This document shows, piece by piece, positions 54,526-64,000 of a stretch of 64,000 nt of DNA. The notes beneath the pieces are model-generated. The model saw only the letters and a list, made by a program, of their open reading frames with translations, was not told the origin of the DNA and made no database searches. Position numbers and translations under genes: made by a program. How positions within the stretch are numbered: the stretch's first letter is position 1; the number at the start of each line of letters is the position of its first letter. Source of the stretch: Sclerotinia nivalis. Its lineage: Eukaryota > Ascomycota > Leotiomycetes > Helotiales > Sclerotiniaceae. Where the stretch lies: the NCBI GenBank assembly GCA_029531795.1, contig JAPEIS010000012.1, forward strand, positions 496,001 to 560,000, in the 5' to 3' direction.

Positions 54526-55807
54526 ATGGCGGATAATAAGATTGAAGAGGGTGATAAAGGTATGTTGAACTCGACGTTAAGTTTGGTTTTTTGCTTCCTG
54601 TTTATTTGTAAGATCTACTGGGGATGAAAATTGGAGATTGATGGTTGAATGTATCTTGCTTTCACATACTTCACTGTCGCATACCCCATTCCCATCTCCA
54701 TTTTCGCAGCCCTCTTGCGCACCGCGCGTAGAAGTTTCTTCTTGATCTCAACTTCACCCCATTGCTCTTCTACTTCCTTGCGCATCATCAGAAACTACAA
54801 TGGCGATATTCAATTTCAATCTCAATTTCAATCTCAATCTCAATCTCAATCTTAATCATCAATATCTCAGTTTCCCCATACTACAAACAAAACTAATACA
54901 TCCTCTGCGCATAGTTTCCTGGAATTGGCGCGGCGCAAATCCAGAGGGAACAGTGGGAGAAGTAAAGGCTGGAGAGGTTACGGTTACGAGTCAGCGCGGA
55001 AATGATATTAAGAAGAAGGGGGATGAGACGGATCCGGCGGTGCATATTGAGAGGAGTGGGAATGATGTGGTGAAGTTGGCTAGTGAGTTGGTGGTTGAGG
55101 AGAAGGGTGAGAAGGAGGAGGAGAAGGAAGAGGAGAAGGAGGGAGAGGAGGAGAAGAAAGAAGAGGAGGGGGTTAATGGTGGAGCTGAGGATTCGGACAT
55201 GAAGGATGAGGAGAAGGGTGAAAGTGATGGGGAAGCTAAGGTCGAGGAGAAGAAGGATGAAACCAATGGTGGAGCTAAGGATGAGGAGAATAATGCCGAA
55301 GCCAATGCCAATGGCGAAACCAAAGACGAAGAGAAGGTCGAAGCCAACGGTGAATCCAAGGTCGAGGAGAAAGTTGAGGCTAATGTTCAAGATGAAAAGG
55401 CTGAATCTAAGGAAGAAGATAAGAAGGAAGAGGATGTTGAGATGAAGGACATTGAGGATCAGACCGAAGAGAAGAAACCCGAGGAAAAGGATGGCAAGGA
55501 GGATGAGAAGAAAGATTCGAGTGACAAAGGGGATCAATCCGAGATCAAACCACAAAACGGAAATAAGCGCAAAGCAGACGAGTTGGAAGGCGAGGAAGAG
55601 AAAGCAGAGGTGAATGATACCAAGAAACAAAAAACGGATGCTACTTCTAACGGCACTGCCAACGGTACCACCCCGAAGAAGAAGCCTGGCAGACCAAAGG
55701 GTGCTTCTACATCCAATGGCACACCAGCCAAGAGAGAAAAGAAAGTTCCTACTGTTGGTAAAGCTCAACGACAGACGAGAAGTCAGGCGCGTAAGGAATC
55801 TGTTTAG
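54526..55807 (+). CDS. Hva1-type TUDOR domain protein with acidic tail and AT-hook
   Basis: Two exons: a tiny first exon 54526-54559 (MADNKIEEGDK) and 54915-55807, split by a 355-nt intron, giving about 308 residues. Splicing gives DKVSWNWRGANPEGTVGEV, the start of the Hva1_TUDOR domain (PF11160). This continues VTVTSQRGNDIKKKGD and ends HIERSGNDVVKLASEL. The remaining 230 residues are a very acidic Lys/Glu tail with repeated EEK/DEEK units. Near the end there is an AT-hook-like KKPGRPKGA and a basic RQTRSQARKE. Together these suggest a nuclear chromatin-associated protein. The 'hypervirulence' name comes from the founding family member, and no virulence role is implied here. The acidic tail makes long spurious frames on the opposite strand. 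Confidence 0.88.
54800..54856. repeat. Hexanucleotide (CAATCT/CAATTT) repeat inside the TUDOR intron
   Basis: Tandem CAATTT and CAATCT units from about 54808 to 54856, within the first intron. They create a false Asn/Leu/Phe repeat frame. Confidence 0.85.
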
Positions 55808-57935
55808 GTCGTATAAGGGGAGTAATATTATCTCCACCTAGAGACTTGGGAGACTTTTCAATTGTCGATAACATTACAGACATTGGATACCTCTGGGCTA
55901 GTGATGGATTTGATTTTGAAGGGAAGGTCGTATGATTTGATATTTGGATGTCTTTTCGGATGATCAATCACTCGTTTGGGCTATACGGAAAGACATGGTG
56001 GTGGGTTGGGTGGTTATTTTGCATTTTACTATCGCCTTGTACATAGGTGCTATTCGGAAGGAAAAGTAGCAAGTTACAGGTTTATTGATAGGAATTCCGA
56101 GGGAGATCATGAATGAATGGGAATGAATCGGCGGGGCAATGAATGGGAAACGAAAGGAATTGTGAAAATGAATGATATCAAATGTTATTTGCCTTCATCT
56201 TCATCTTTGCGTTTCTGATCTTTCTGATCGGTATGGTGAGACAGGTCCAACGTGACATGATCATGTTCAATTGAATCACGATATTTAAGACAAGATTATA
56301 CTTCATCTCATACACCAATAAAATGAATAGAACAGATATTAACGTCCCGTGGTAAGGTTTATCCCAATCCTGACAGTATACACCTCGAGCGCAGTATTTC
56401 AAATAAAGACGTCGTAAATACGAGACGAGAGAGTTTAATAAATCGTCATCATGCGTTCTGTTAGTGCGAATAGCCAAGTCCCGTGTTGATTGTATTTCCT
56501 GCTAATGAATGATGTGAATGATGTGATAGGTTTGATAAGAATTAATGCAGCACAGCCACATGGATATACCCCGATGTCATGTAATGGGAAGGTATGGTGG
56601 AATGGTGGAATGTGGAGAAATGAGATGAGTCTGGATGTTTTTGGGCTGAGGAGAGAGAAGTTGGAACCAACCACTGCCACCATTTTGGAAGCCAAAGGTT
56701 GTAAGTAAAGTGTTAGGTATTATTACTCATGAAGGAATAAGAATTCCAATGCTCAATGAATGACTGGATTTATCCCCACTGTTCGATAGACATGATATCC
56801 TCAAGACATCCAATGTGAACACCTGAACTAAATTCTCGAATGCGTACACCGTACAAATACAAATACACCAATTCTATAAATAACAATTCCAAAAAACATT
56901 CATGCAAATGCCAAGGAGGTTTTACCGTTTACCGGACCAATGGCAGCTACGAAAATGGCGAATTATGGTTGAATTTTCTGGGCTTTTCTTTGCACCGAGT
57001 GAATTCTTGGGTCTTGTTGATCTGTTACCTGGCTTGGTTGGAGTGATGACGAATGCCCGAAATGAGTACGTTGAGAGGAGGACTATCACGGGATCTGCTG
57101 CTTCCATCCGTCCATCGGTTACTCAGTACTCCGTAAGTGAGGTTAGAGATGAAGATGAATGTGAAGGCATCGGTGGTTGGTGGCTCTTTGTATTTGTAGT
57201 TGGCTTGGCGTGGTTTAATATTTAGAAACAAGAAACAAAGTAAAAGTATTATCTTGTTGGTGAATAAATGACTTCGAATACCTTTGATTGATTTGGATTT
57301 GACTCGATTTGTTTGTGATCCATTCTAGAAAATTTCTCTTGACGTCTTTCTCTCATTCTTAATACTGATAACTGATAACTGATAACTGATAAGAATTTCG
57401 AGATTATTCCGTCGTTTACTGCGTAAATTCTATCAGTTCCTCATACACTTCAAATCAATCGAATCGGTTATCAATCGGTACTTCCAGTGTGGCTTGCTTT
57501 GCTTGGATTTCTCAAAAGTCACCTAGTATTTTCGCAGGACCTGATCTACAAAGACCGCCGAAAGAGCGTCATTCTCATAAAAAAAATCCCGGTAGTTCAA
57601 ATTACACATTGCATTCAGCGCGGGTTGGTGGAACAGGGGTGAGATTTTTGAGAGGATAGGGTTGACCAGGCCCCGTATCGCTATCAAGGGACATTCAAGG
57701 AACGACATACCAACTCTAAACTAAACTCTTTTACACGCCTCGATCCTCAACCATTTAATCCTCACACGCTCGTTTGGGGGATCAAATAAACGACTCTTCA
57801 AGAGGAAGAGAACCATATACCTCTCTTAACTTTACATCGAAGCATAATACGTCCCTCGCGCATACGAATACCAACTCTTGGCCTTGGGCCTGTCATTGCC
57901 GCTCGCTTTATCCAAAACTTACATAAGAAAACAAA
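55808..57935. other. Intergenic region
   Basis: About 2.1 kb between two plus-strand genes. No supported gene was found. A short AACTGATAACTGATAACTGATAAG run (8-bp unit, about 3 copies) lies near 57370. The right end is the promoter of the CSC1 gene. Confidence 0.5.
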
Positions 57936-60934
57936 ATGGAGGTGGGAAGTACGATGAGGGTGCTCTCCAAGAGACAATCCGATGCACAGAAACTGTTAGG
58001 TTTGTTGGCAAATCCTTTTCGAGCCCAGGTTTGTTCTCGCGATACTTTTTTGGCACATGGATCTCTAATGTTGGGTAGTTGTCACAAAATTCCGTTTATG
58101 CAAGTTTCGGCACATCGATAGGATTTACTCTACTACTCGCGATTGGATTCTCTCTTCTTCGACCCTATAATTCAGTCGTGTATGCACCGAAACTCAAGGT
58201 CGCAGATGATAAACATGCACCGCCGCCGATGGGAAAGGGTCCTTTGGCTTGGTTGGGACCGGTGCTGAAGACGAAAGAATCCGAGTTGGTTAATCTGATA
58301 GGATTGGATGCTACAGTCTTTTTGAGAGTGTTGAGAATGTGCCGGAATATCTTTCTTTGCATAACGGTGGTGGGTTGTGGAATACTGATCCCGATTAATA
58401 TGGTTAAGGGGCAATTCGGATCATCGACGGATTTCGTAACTAGGATTACACCGATAAATGTTTGGGGAGCGAGTAATTGGGGTATGAGTATCTGCGCGTG
58501 GTTATTCGATCTCATTATCATTTTCTTCTTGTGGTGGAATTACAGGGCGGTGCTCAATTTGAGGAGAACTTATTTCGAGAGTCCGGATTATCAAGCCAGT
58601 TTACATGCGCGGACGTTGATGATTAATGATATTCCGAAGACGCTTCGAACGGATGAGGGTATTGGTAGGGTGATTGATGTGGTTGCGCCGCAATCTTCAT
58701 TCTCTAGGACAGTGGTCGCGAGAAATGTGAAAGAACTTCCGGAACTTATCGAACAACATAACCAAACAGTTCGTGATTTGGAGGGGTATTTGGCTAGATA
58801 TCTCAGGGATCCTGCGAATTTACCCGCAAAACGACCAGAATGTACTCCTTCTAAAGATGATCCCAATTTTGGATCCTATGTCCGAGGTCAAAAGCTCGAT
58901 GCTATTGAATATCTCACTGCTCGTATAAAGGAATTGGAAATGGAGGTCAAAGAAGTACGTTTATCCGTGGACAATCGAAATCCCTTGCCGTATGGATTTG
59001 CTAGTTACGAAGCTATCGATGAAGCACACGGTATTGCGTTCGCAGCACGTAAAAAGCATCCCAAAGGAACTACGATTGTGCTTGCTCCTCGACCCAATGA
59101 TATTATTTGGAAAAATATGCCCTTGAGCAGGCAGACTAGAAGGATGCGGAGAATTATGAACAACATTTGGGTTACTCTACTCACAATCGTATGGATGGCA
59201 CCAAATGCTTTGATTTCTATTTTCTTGGTCAGTTTACCGAATTTGGGTAGTGTTTGGCCTGCATTCCAAACTTCATTGGCACAACACACTGTTTGGTGGT
59301 CTATTATTCAAGGTGTTGCTTCACCAGCTATTACCTCATTGGTCTATCTAGTGCTTCCAATCATTTTCCGTCGAATGTTAGTCAAAGCCGGAGATCGTAC
59401 GAAAACTGCCAGAGAACGACATGTTACTGGAAAGTTATATACTTTCTTCGTATTTAACTATTTAATTGTGTTTTCGATTTTCAGTACTGTCTGGACTTTC
59501 GTTTCCACGGTCATCAACAAAACTAATGATGGAACTACAACTTGGAAAGCTATTTACGATACTGATTTAGGATTATTGGTCTTCATTTCACTTTGTGACA
59601 TCTCGCCTTTCTGGATCACTTGGTTACTTCAACGAAATTTGGGAGCAGCTGTCGATTTGGCTCAAATCTGGACTTTGGTATGGAGTTTCTGTGCAAGAAA
59701 ATTCTCAAGTCCAACGCCTCGTGAGATGATCGAACTTACTGCACCACCTGCATTCGATTATGCAAGTTATTATAACTATTTCTTGTTCTATACCACGGTT
59801 ACTTTGTGCTTTGGATGTATTCAACCTTTGGTCATTCCGGCAGCTGCCATTTATTTTTCTCTGGATGTTTTCTTGAAGAAATACCTCTTACTCTATATTT
59901 TCATTACCAAGACAGAATCCGGTGGTATGTTCTGGCGTATGCTCTTTAACCGAATAGTTTTCGCTGCAATCCTGGCCAACCTTGTTGTCTTTCTCGCCAC
60001 TTGGGTTCATGGAGATGGTTCACACATGGAAGCTTACGCTGTAATCCCTCTTCCGTTCTTGATGATCGCTTTCAAATGGTATTGCGCGCGTACATTCGAC
60101 GACAAGATTCACTATTACAGTGTGCGCAATATGCTCAAAGATCCAGAAGCTTCTCGTGCCAAAATGAATGGTAGTAAAGGGGATCGCCTCGCTTCTCGCT
60201 TCGGTCATCCAGCATTGTACAAACCACTCATCACACCTATGGTTCATGCCCGAGCTCAAAATATTCTAGCTTCTGTCTATGGTGGCCGCCTTACAGATTC
60301 TAACAACCCAGGTTCTGGGGATAATATGTCGGTTTCAGGATATTCAGATACGTTTGCCATGGATCCTATGCGTGTTGGACAACCAGGCCGTTCTGCAAAA
60401 GGTGCTGTACCTGGCTTTGAAATGGTACCGGAAAATCGTTTAGATTTCTCGTATTATAAAGGTAGAGCGGAATTTGCAGAGGAACATGGTGGTTCAGGTG
60501 GAATTTTTGGAAGAGCGGAAGATATTATCAGGACGGATACGCCTGGTAGCTCGCGGTGGGGTCCAGATTCACGGCCGGGTACACCGGTTCATTCAGGTGG
60601 TATGGGAACACCAACATTACCAAATTTCATGTCAAGTCCTGGACTAGGAACGCCAGATAGTGTGAGAGGAGATATAGGAACGAGTGGAGGAATGGGCATG
60701 AGATATTTCGGAGACAGGAAAGGTAGTTCGGGCGAAACGATGAGCTTGGTACACGCTGCGCAAGATATGCCTGCAAGTGCTGTACCGGGAGTGCAGGAAC
60801 GAGCACCGGGTTTTTTGGGCGGTGGGCATCAGGGTTATGGTAATTTACCGCAGGAGGATTTCGATGGGAGGGGGAGTGTCGATCATGATCCGATGGATTA
60901 TGATTACTTTCGTTCGAGGAGGACCAGGAATTAG
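57936..60934 (+). CDS. CSC1/OSCA-type calcium-permeable channel (DUF221/RSN1 family)
   Basis: Exons 57936-58028 and 58079-60934 are joined by a 50-nt GT..AG intron, giving about 982 residues. After a short N-terminus the first membrane helix (SIGFTLLLAIGFSLLRPYNS) starts the RSN1_TM region. The cytosolic 10TM_putative-like segment follows, with TLMINDIPKTLRTDEGIG and YGFASYEAIDEAHGIAFAAR. The RSN1_7TM block then starts near PNDIIWKNMPLSRQTRRMR and includes at least seven more helices (for example YNYFLFYTTVTLCFGCIQPL). This is the usual 11-helix OSCA/CSC1 layout. The family comprises mechanosensitive or hyperosmolality-gated cation channels in plasma or inner membranes. The C-terminal 200 residues are disordered, Gly/Pro/Ser-rich. 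An in-frame upstream ATG does not improve the fit. Intact. Confidence 0.92.
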
Positions 60935-62194
60935 AAGCGGGGAGCATAGATTAAATGAGGAGAGCGGAAGGGTGTATAACAGGATATGCAAGTGAAATTA
61001 AATGATAGATATTGGGAGGTGTTTTTTTTTTTGCTTCAGCTTCACATGGAGAATTAGCGTTTGTTTTTTTCGGATCGGAACCAGAGACTTGGGGTAGGGT
61101 ATCAAAAATGCATGTATGTATGCATGGAATGGATGGGTGGGTGGGTGGTATGAATGCTTGGTTGGTTAATGGCGTTTTTGGGTTCACTAAGTCAAATCTT
61201 GGGATTGGATTTCGTGGGGGTGGATGGAGGAGGGAGAGAATAGAAATGTGGAAATTGTGATGAGTGGGGAGTAGAGAGTGAGGAGTGGGAAAGAGATACC
61301 TAGATGGGGGGGGGGAATAGAAGATAGAAGAGTTAGAGAAAACATTAAGTGAAGTAATTGGAGCTGGAGTTGTGATTGTAGTTGTGGTTTGTGTATTATA
61401 AGTGTACATATATGAGAATTAGAAATTAGAAATTAGAAATTTGAAACTAGGAACGACTAGATAGATAACTGAATGATATTATACATATATAAATATATAT
61501 TTAATAAGGTTAGAGCTGCTAGGTCAGAGATGGACTCAGGGGTAGGACATGGTCAGGGTTAAGGGTGGGGTGACCCGTAATTGGTAATTAAACGAATGTC
61601 GGCTAATACTTGGGGTTTGGTTTGTTGGCAGTAATGGTTTGACGCGATGCGCGGTAAATTAAGCTAAACTAAGCTAAGCTTGGATGGGATGGGATGGTTT
61701 GCGGGGTTTGCGGGGTTTGGTTTGCTTGCTAGGTTGTGAGGTGGGTGATGGATGATGGGAGATTGTGTGATGTGATACCCTGGGTGGTGGGGTGATTAGT
61801 GGGGGAATTGGTAGAATCGATTGAATCGATAGAATTGGTGGGATTCATAGAATTGATAGAATGGGAGATGGGGCGGAGGGGGAAGAGAGGAGATGAGGGA
61901 GATGAAAATCTAGATAGAAATCCATTGGAAATGCTGATAGATCGCCAACTCTGACTGCGGGGTTATCAGTCCGGAAAAGGGTTGAGATGTTTGTCGTAAA
62001 TTAAAAAGATGGTTTTATATTCGCTATCTATTTTTAAATATTTTATAATTATATAATATAATTCTAGTATAGATGGAATACGGAGGGGAAGAATGAGAGA
62101 GAGAAATTTAATGATACTTGCAATTGTAGTAAGGTTTTCCAGATATTGTAGTTTCATGAGAAGCTCTATAGTTCTAAATTTGAAATGGCAGATT
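60935..62194. other. Intergenic region rich in G-tracts and short repeats
   Basis: About 1.3 kb. It includes a poly(T) run at 61021, a GATGGGTGGGTGGG-type stretch near 61130-61150 and GAAATTA repeats near 61418-61440. Poly(G) lies near 61305, and a GGGATGGGATGG motif near 61683. No supported gene was found; the minus frame at 60951-61409 is Pro/Thr-rich because of these repeats. Confidence 0.5.
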
Positions 62195-62835
62195 TTAATG
62201 GAGAAAGCGAAGCGAGAAATTCAAGGATGTGAGTATCCTGATGTACACAGTATTGAATGATTCAAGAGTTGTGCCTTTGATAAGGCCCAAAACATGATCC
62301 ACGCCCAAGTCTTTCAGTAACTCAAGGTTCTTCGGCGATGACGAAGAAATTACTTCCAGTCCAGGTCCATCACCGTATTTATTTGATATAAACATGCGGA
62401 GATACCCCCGTCATATGCTTTTTATCTTCGCAAACTAATGTTCCCGTTGTCGAATTTCTTCATAAATCGAGGTAGAGGATTTACTTTCAGAATTTGGTAT
62501 AGAAGGCGGAAATTTAAGAAGTATGGACAAATATCTATAAAAACCTAATGCAGGAGTAACGACTCCACAACCGAACGATGCAGCTTCAACTAAGCTGACG
62601 TGATTGGGAATATGGAATGCGATATCGCTTTTGACCATAACGCACGAAGCAAATGTTCCATTTTCTGGTTTAATATCAATTTCCATGTTTCTATTAGACT
62701 TTACTTGACAAACCTATAGTATTACAAAGAAAAAAAACCTCGTGCTCCATCACTGCAATTCTGTCCTCCTTCTTTTAATATTCTTCACACTTTTCCCTAT
62801 TTCCACCACTATCCCCTCAAAATTCACGTCTCACA
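62195..62835 (-). pseudogene. Degraded zinc-type alcohol dehydrogenase/enoyl reductase fragment
   Basis: Minus-strand pieces read in family order. Near 62830-62760 is VNFEGIVVEIGKSVKNIK (the GroES-like strand with GxVVEVG). Then comes NGTFASCVMVKSDIAFHIPN, with HVSLVEAASFGCGVVTPALGFYRYL at 62660-62550, and SESKSSTSIY at about 62480. After that the frame is lost where the Rossmann GGSTATG motif should stand. A later frame at 62345-62290 has GPGLEVISSSSPKNLELLKD and LGVDHVLG. Stops, a frame change and missing central sequence make it non-functional. The conserved Gly-Gly after the first strand reads Glu-Glu (GAAGAA), as G-to-A changes would give. The parent family resembles CipB-like zinc-binding dehydrogenases. 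Confidence 0.75.
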
Positions 62836-64000
62836 ACCGTGTTTCCTCATGTTATCTAACCCTCTTCTCTCAACTACATTACCGGAATTTAATTTTCCTT
62901 GTGAATCATACGTACCATTTGATATTGCTCAATAAAGAACATTCTCAATGTGCTGATTGTAGATGAAGATCAAACATTGTTAACAGCAAGCAGCACCTAC
63001 TCAATCACTACCCCGCATTTACCCCTAAGCCCCAGACTAAAATTAAGCGAGAATTGGTTTTCGCCGAAAACTGTGATTTGGTCATTGAGCCTCATCGGCT
63101 CACAATTTATAATCACGAGTCTGATAAACATGTAGCGACTCAATGCGTTGATTATTCGCTTATGAAAACAGAGGTCGGCATTTTTGCTTATTGGTTTAGT
63201 TGAACTTCTAAAATATATGAGCTGTTGGATTTTATATAGTAAATATAATAACTCGATTGCTATTAGAGTGAACAACCAGTTAGCCGGCTTCACAGCAATG
63301 ATCGTAACAACTAATATAAATCAATCAATTAACGTTCCGAAACAATAAGTGAGGATATACCCTCACTGATTAGCAATGAATCAATTGAAAATTTTGAAAG
63401 TTTGTTGATTTTGAAGTTGTTTAAGAGTGATTTGTAGTATACTTGAGATTATTTGAAGGATTTTTCGAATGTTTTGACTATTTATAACTTACGGAAAACA
63501 TATCGAAACAAAGAAATTCTAAAGGATTTCTTGAGGAAATTGGAAATTAGAAAGTGAAAATAGTATATCTTCATTTTTGTAATTATCTCTATATCGAATG
63601 AGAATCATATATTAACTAATTAGCAATTAATTAATCAATTATATTGATTAATAAAGAGATCAGGATATTAACAATCAATCAATTAAGAATTAGAGGCTCG
63701 TTGATAACTAAGGGACTGACTGATTGATCACCCCGGTGGCTATCCAGATGTTCTTTTGACTGATTTGCTATCAGAATGTTGGCTTTTGGTTAGATAAACG
63801 CAATTTTAGCTTATAATCACGTAGTCATTTGTAGCTACATGCAGGGGGGATTTTTTTGAGTCCTTCGAATAATCAGTCTTTTTATTTTATTTTAGATACC
63901 ACTTGTGTACAACTCATCACGTTGCTTATTCTACCAATTTAACATTATGACATAGGTAATCCTAATAATATTTTCAATTACTTTCTCTGTTTCCCCTCGC
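62836..64000. other. AT-rich right edge of the window
   Basis: About 1.2 kb without a supported gene. The far right has many AATTAATC/AATCAATC words (63620-63690). The N-terminal part of the degraded dehydrogenase should have been here on the minus strand, but I could not recognise it. Confidence 0.45.

Noticed and set aside
54893..55837. 314-residue minus-strand ORF, Leu/Ile/Phe-rich
   Set aside because: Antisense shadow of the Glu/Lys-rich tail of the Hva1-TUDOR protein; such tails always give hydrophobic complements.
1..64000. tRNA or rRNA genes
   Set aside because: I looked for T-loop (GTTCGA) and rRNA-like segments and found no cloverleaf-compatible candidate; a tRNAscan or Infernal run would settle it.

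Overview
The window looks like nuclear DNA of a filamentous ascomycete (Pezizomycotina), most likely a leotiomycete of the Botrytis/Sclerotinia type. The genes have zero to three, mostly short, GT..AG introns with CTAAC-like branch points. The families are typical of these fungi: HET, 2EXR, UstYa-like/DUF3328, questin oxidase, Hva1-TUDOR, and an asparaginase with ankyrin repeats. Intergenic DNA is long and AT-rich, with microsatellites and decayed LTRs. The lineage is an inference from family content and overall look, not from a search.

Layout. 1-2.5 kb: the 3' part of a membrane protein gene and a three-exon short-chain dehydrogenase. 4.4-7.3 kb: an auxilin/Swa2-like clathrin-uncoating cochaperone. 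7.3-12.4 kb: a gene-poor stretch. 12.4-14.1 kb: a Urc4-like (DUF1688) uracil-catabolism gene. 16.7-18.7 kb: an intronless, relatively GC-rich gene of unknown function. 18.7-23 kb: a gene-poor, AT-rich block with two LTR remnants. 23-25.1 kb: a HET-domain gene. 26.1-27.4 kb: a NAP/SET histone chaperone. 29-31.7 kb: L-asparaginase with a repeat-filled 827-nt intron. 32.5-35.6 kb: two adjacent broken genes (UstYa-like, then a BBE-like FAD oxidase), which look like the remains of a secondary-metabolite locus. 35.7-38.9 kb: a divergent pair, a UBE3D-like ubiquitin-ligase family protein and a questin-oxidase-like enzyme. 39.8-41.5 kb: a frameshifted gene with a trypsin-like domain. 41.6-44.7 kb: satellites, a 2EXR gene and LTR remnants. 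44.7-45.6 kb: a small secreted protein. 47.6-50.6 kb: a DEF1-like CUE/Q-rich protein. 51.9-53.2 kb: a conserved-looking protein of unknown function. 54.5-55.8 kb: an Hva1-TUDOR/AT-hook protein. 57.9-60.9 kb: a CSC1/OSCA channel. 62.2-62.8 kb: a degraded zinc-type alcohol dehydrogenase relic.

The housekeeping genes are long, intact and cleanly spliced, so the frameshifts and stops elsewhere look like real decay rather than poor sequence. The most notable structural find is a 213-bp LTR-like element present twice in inverted orientation, 21.3 kb apart. One copy has a perfect 5-bp target duplication. A different 361-bp solo LTR also has a perfect 5-bp duplication. I did not find a clearly new multi-gene system. 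The best leads are the decayed UstYa/FAD-oxidase pair, the inverted LTR pair, the HET gene with an apparently unspliceable intron, and the intronless 681-residue orphan.
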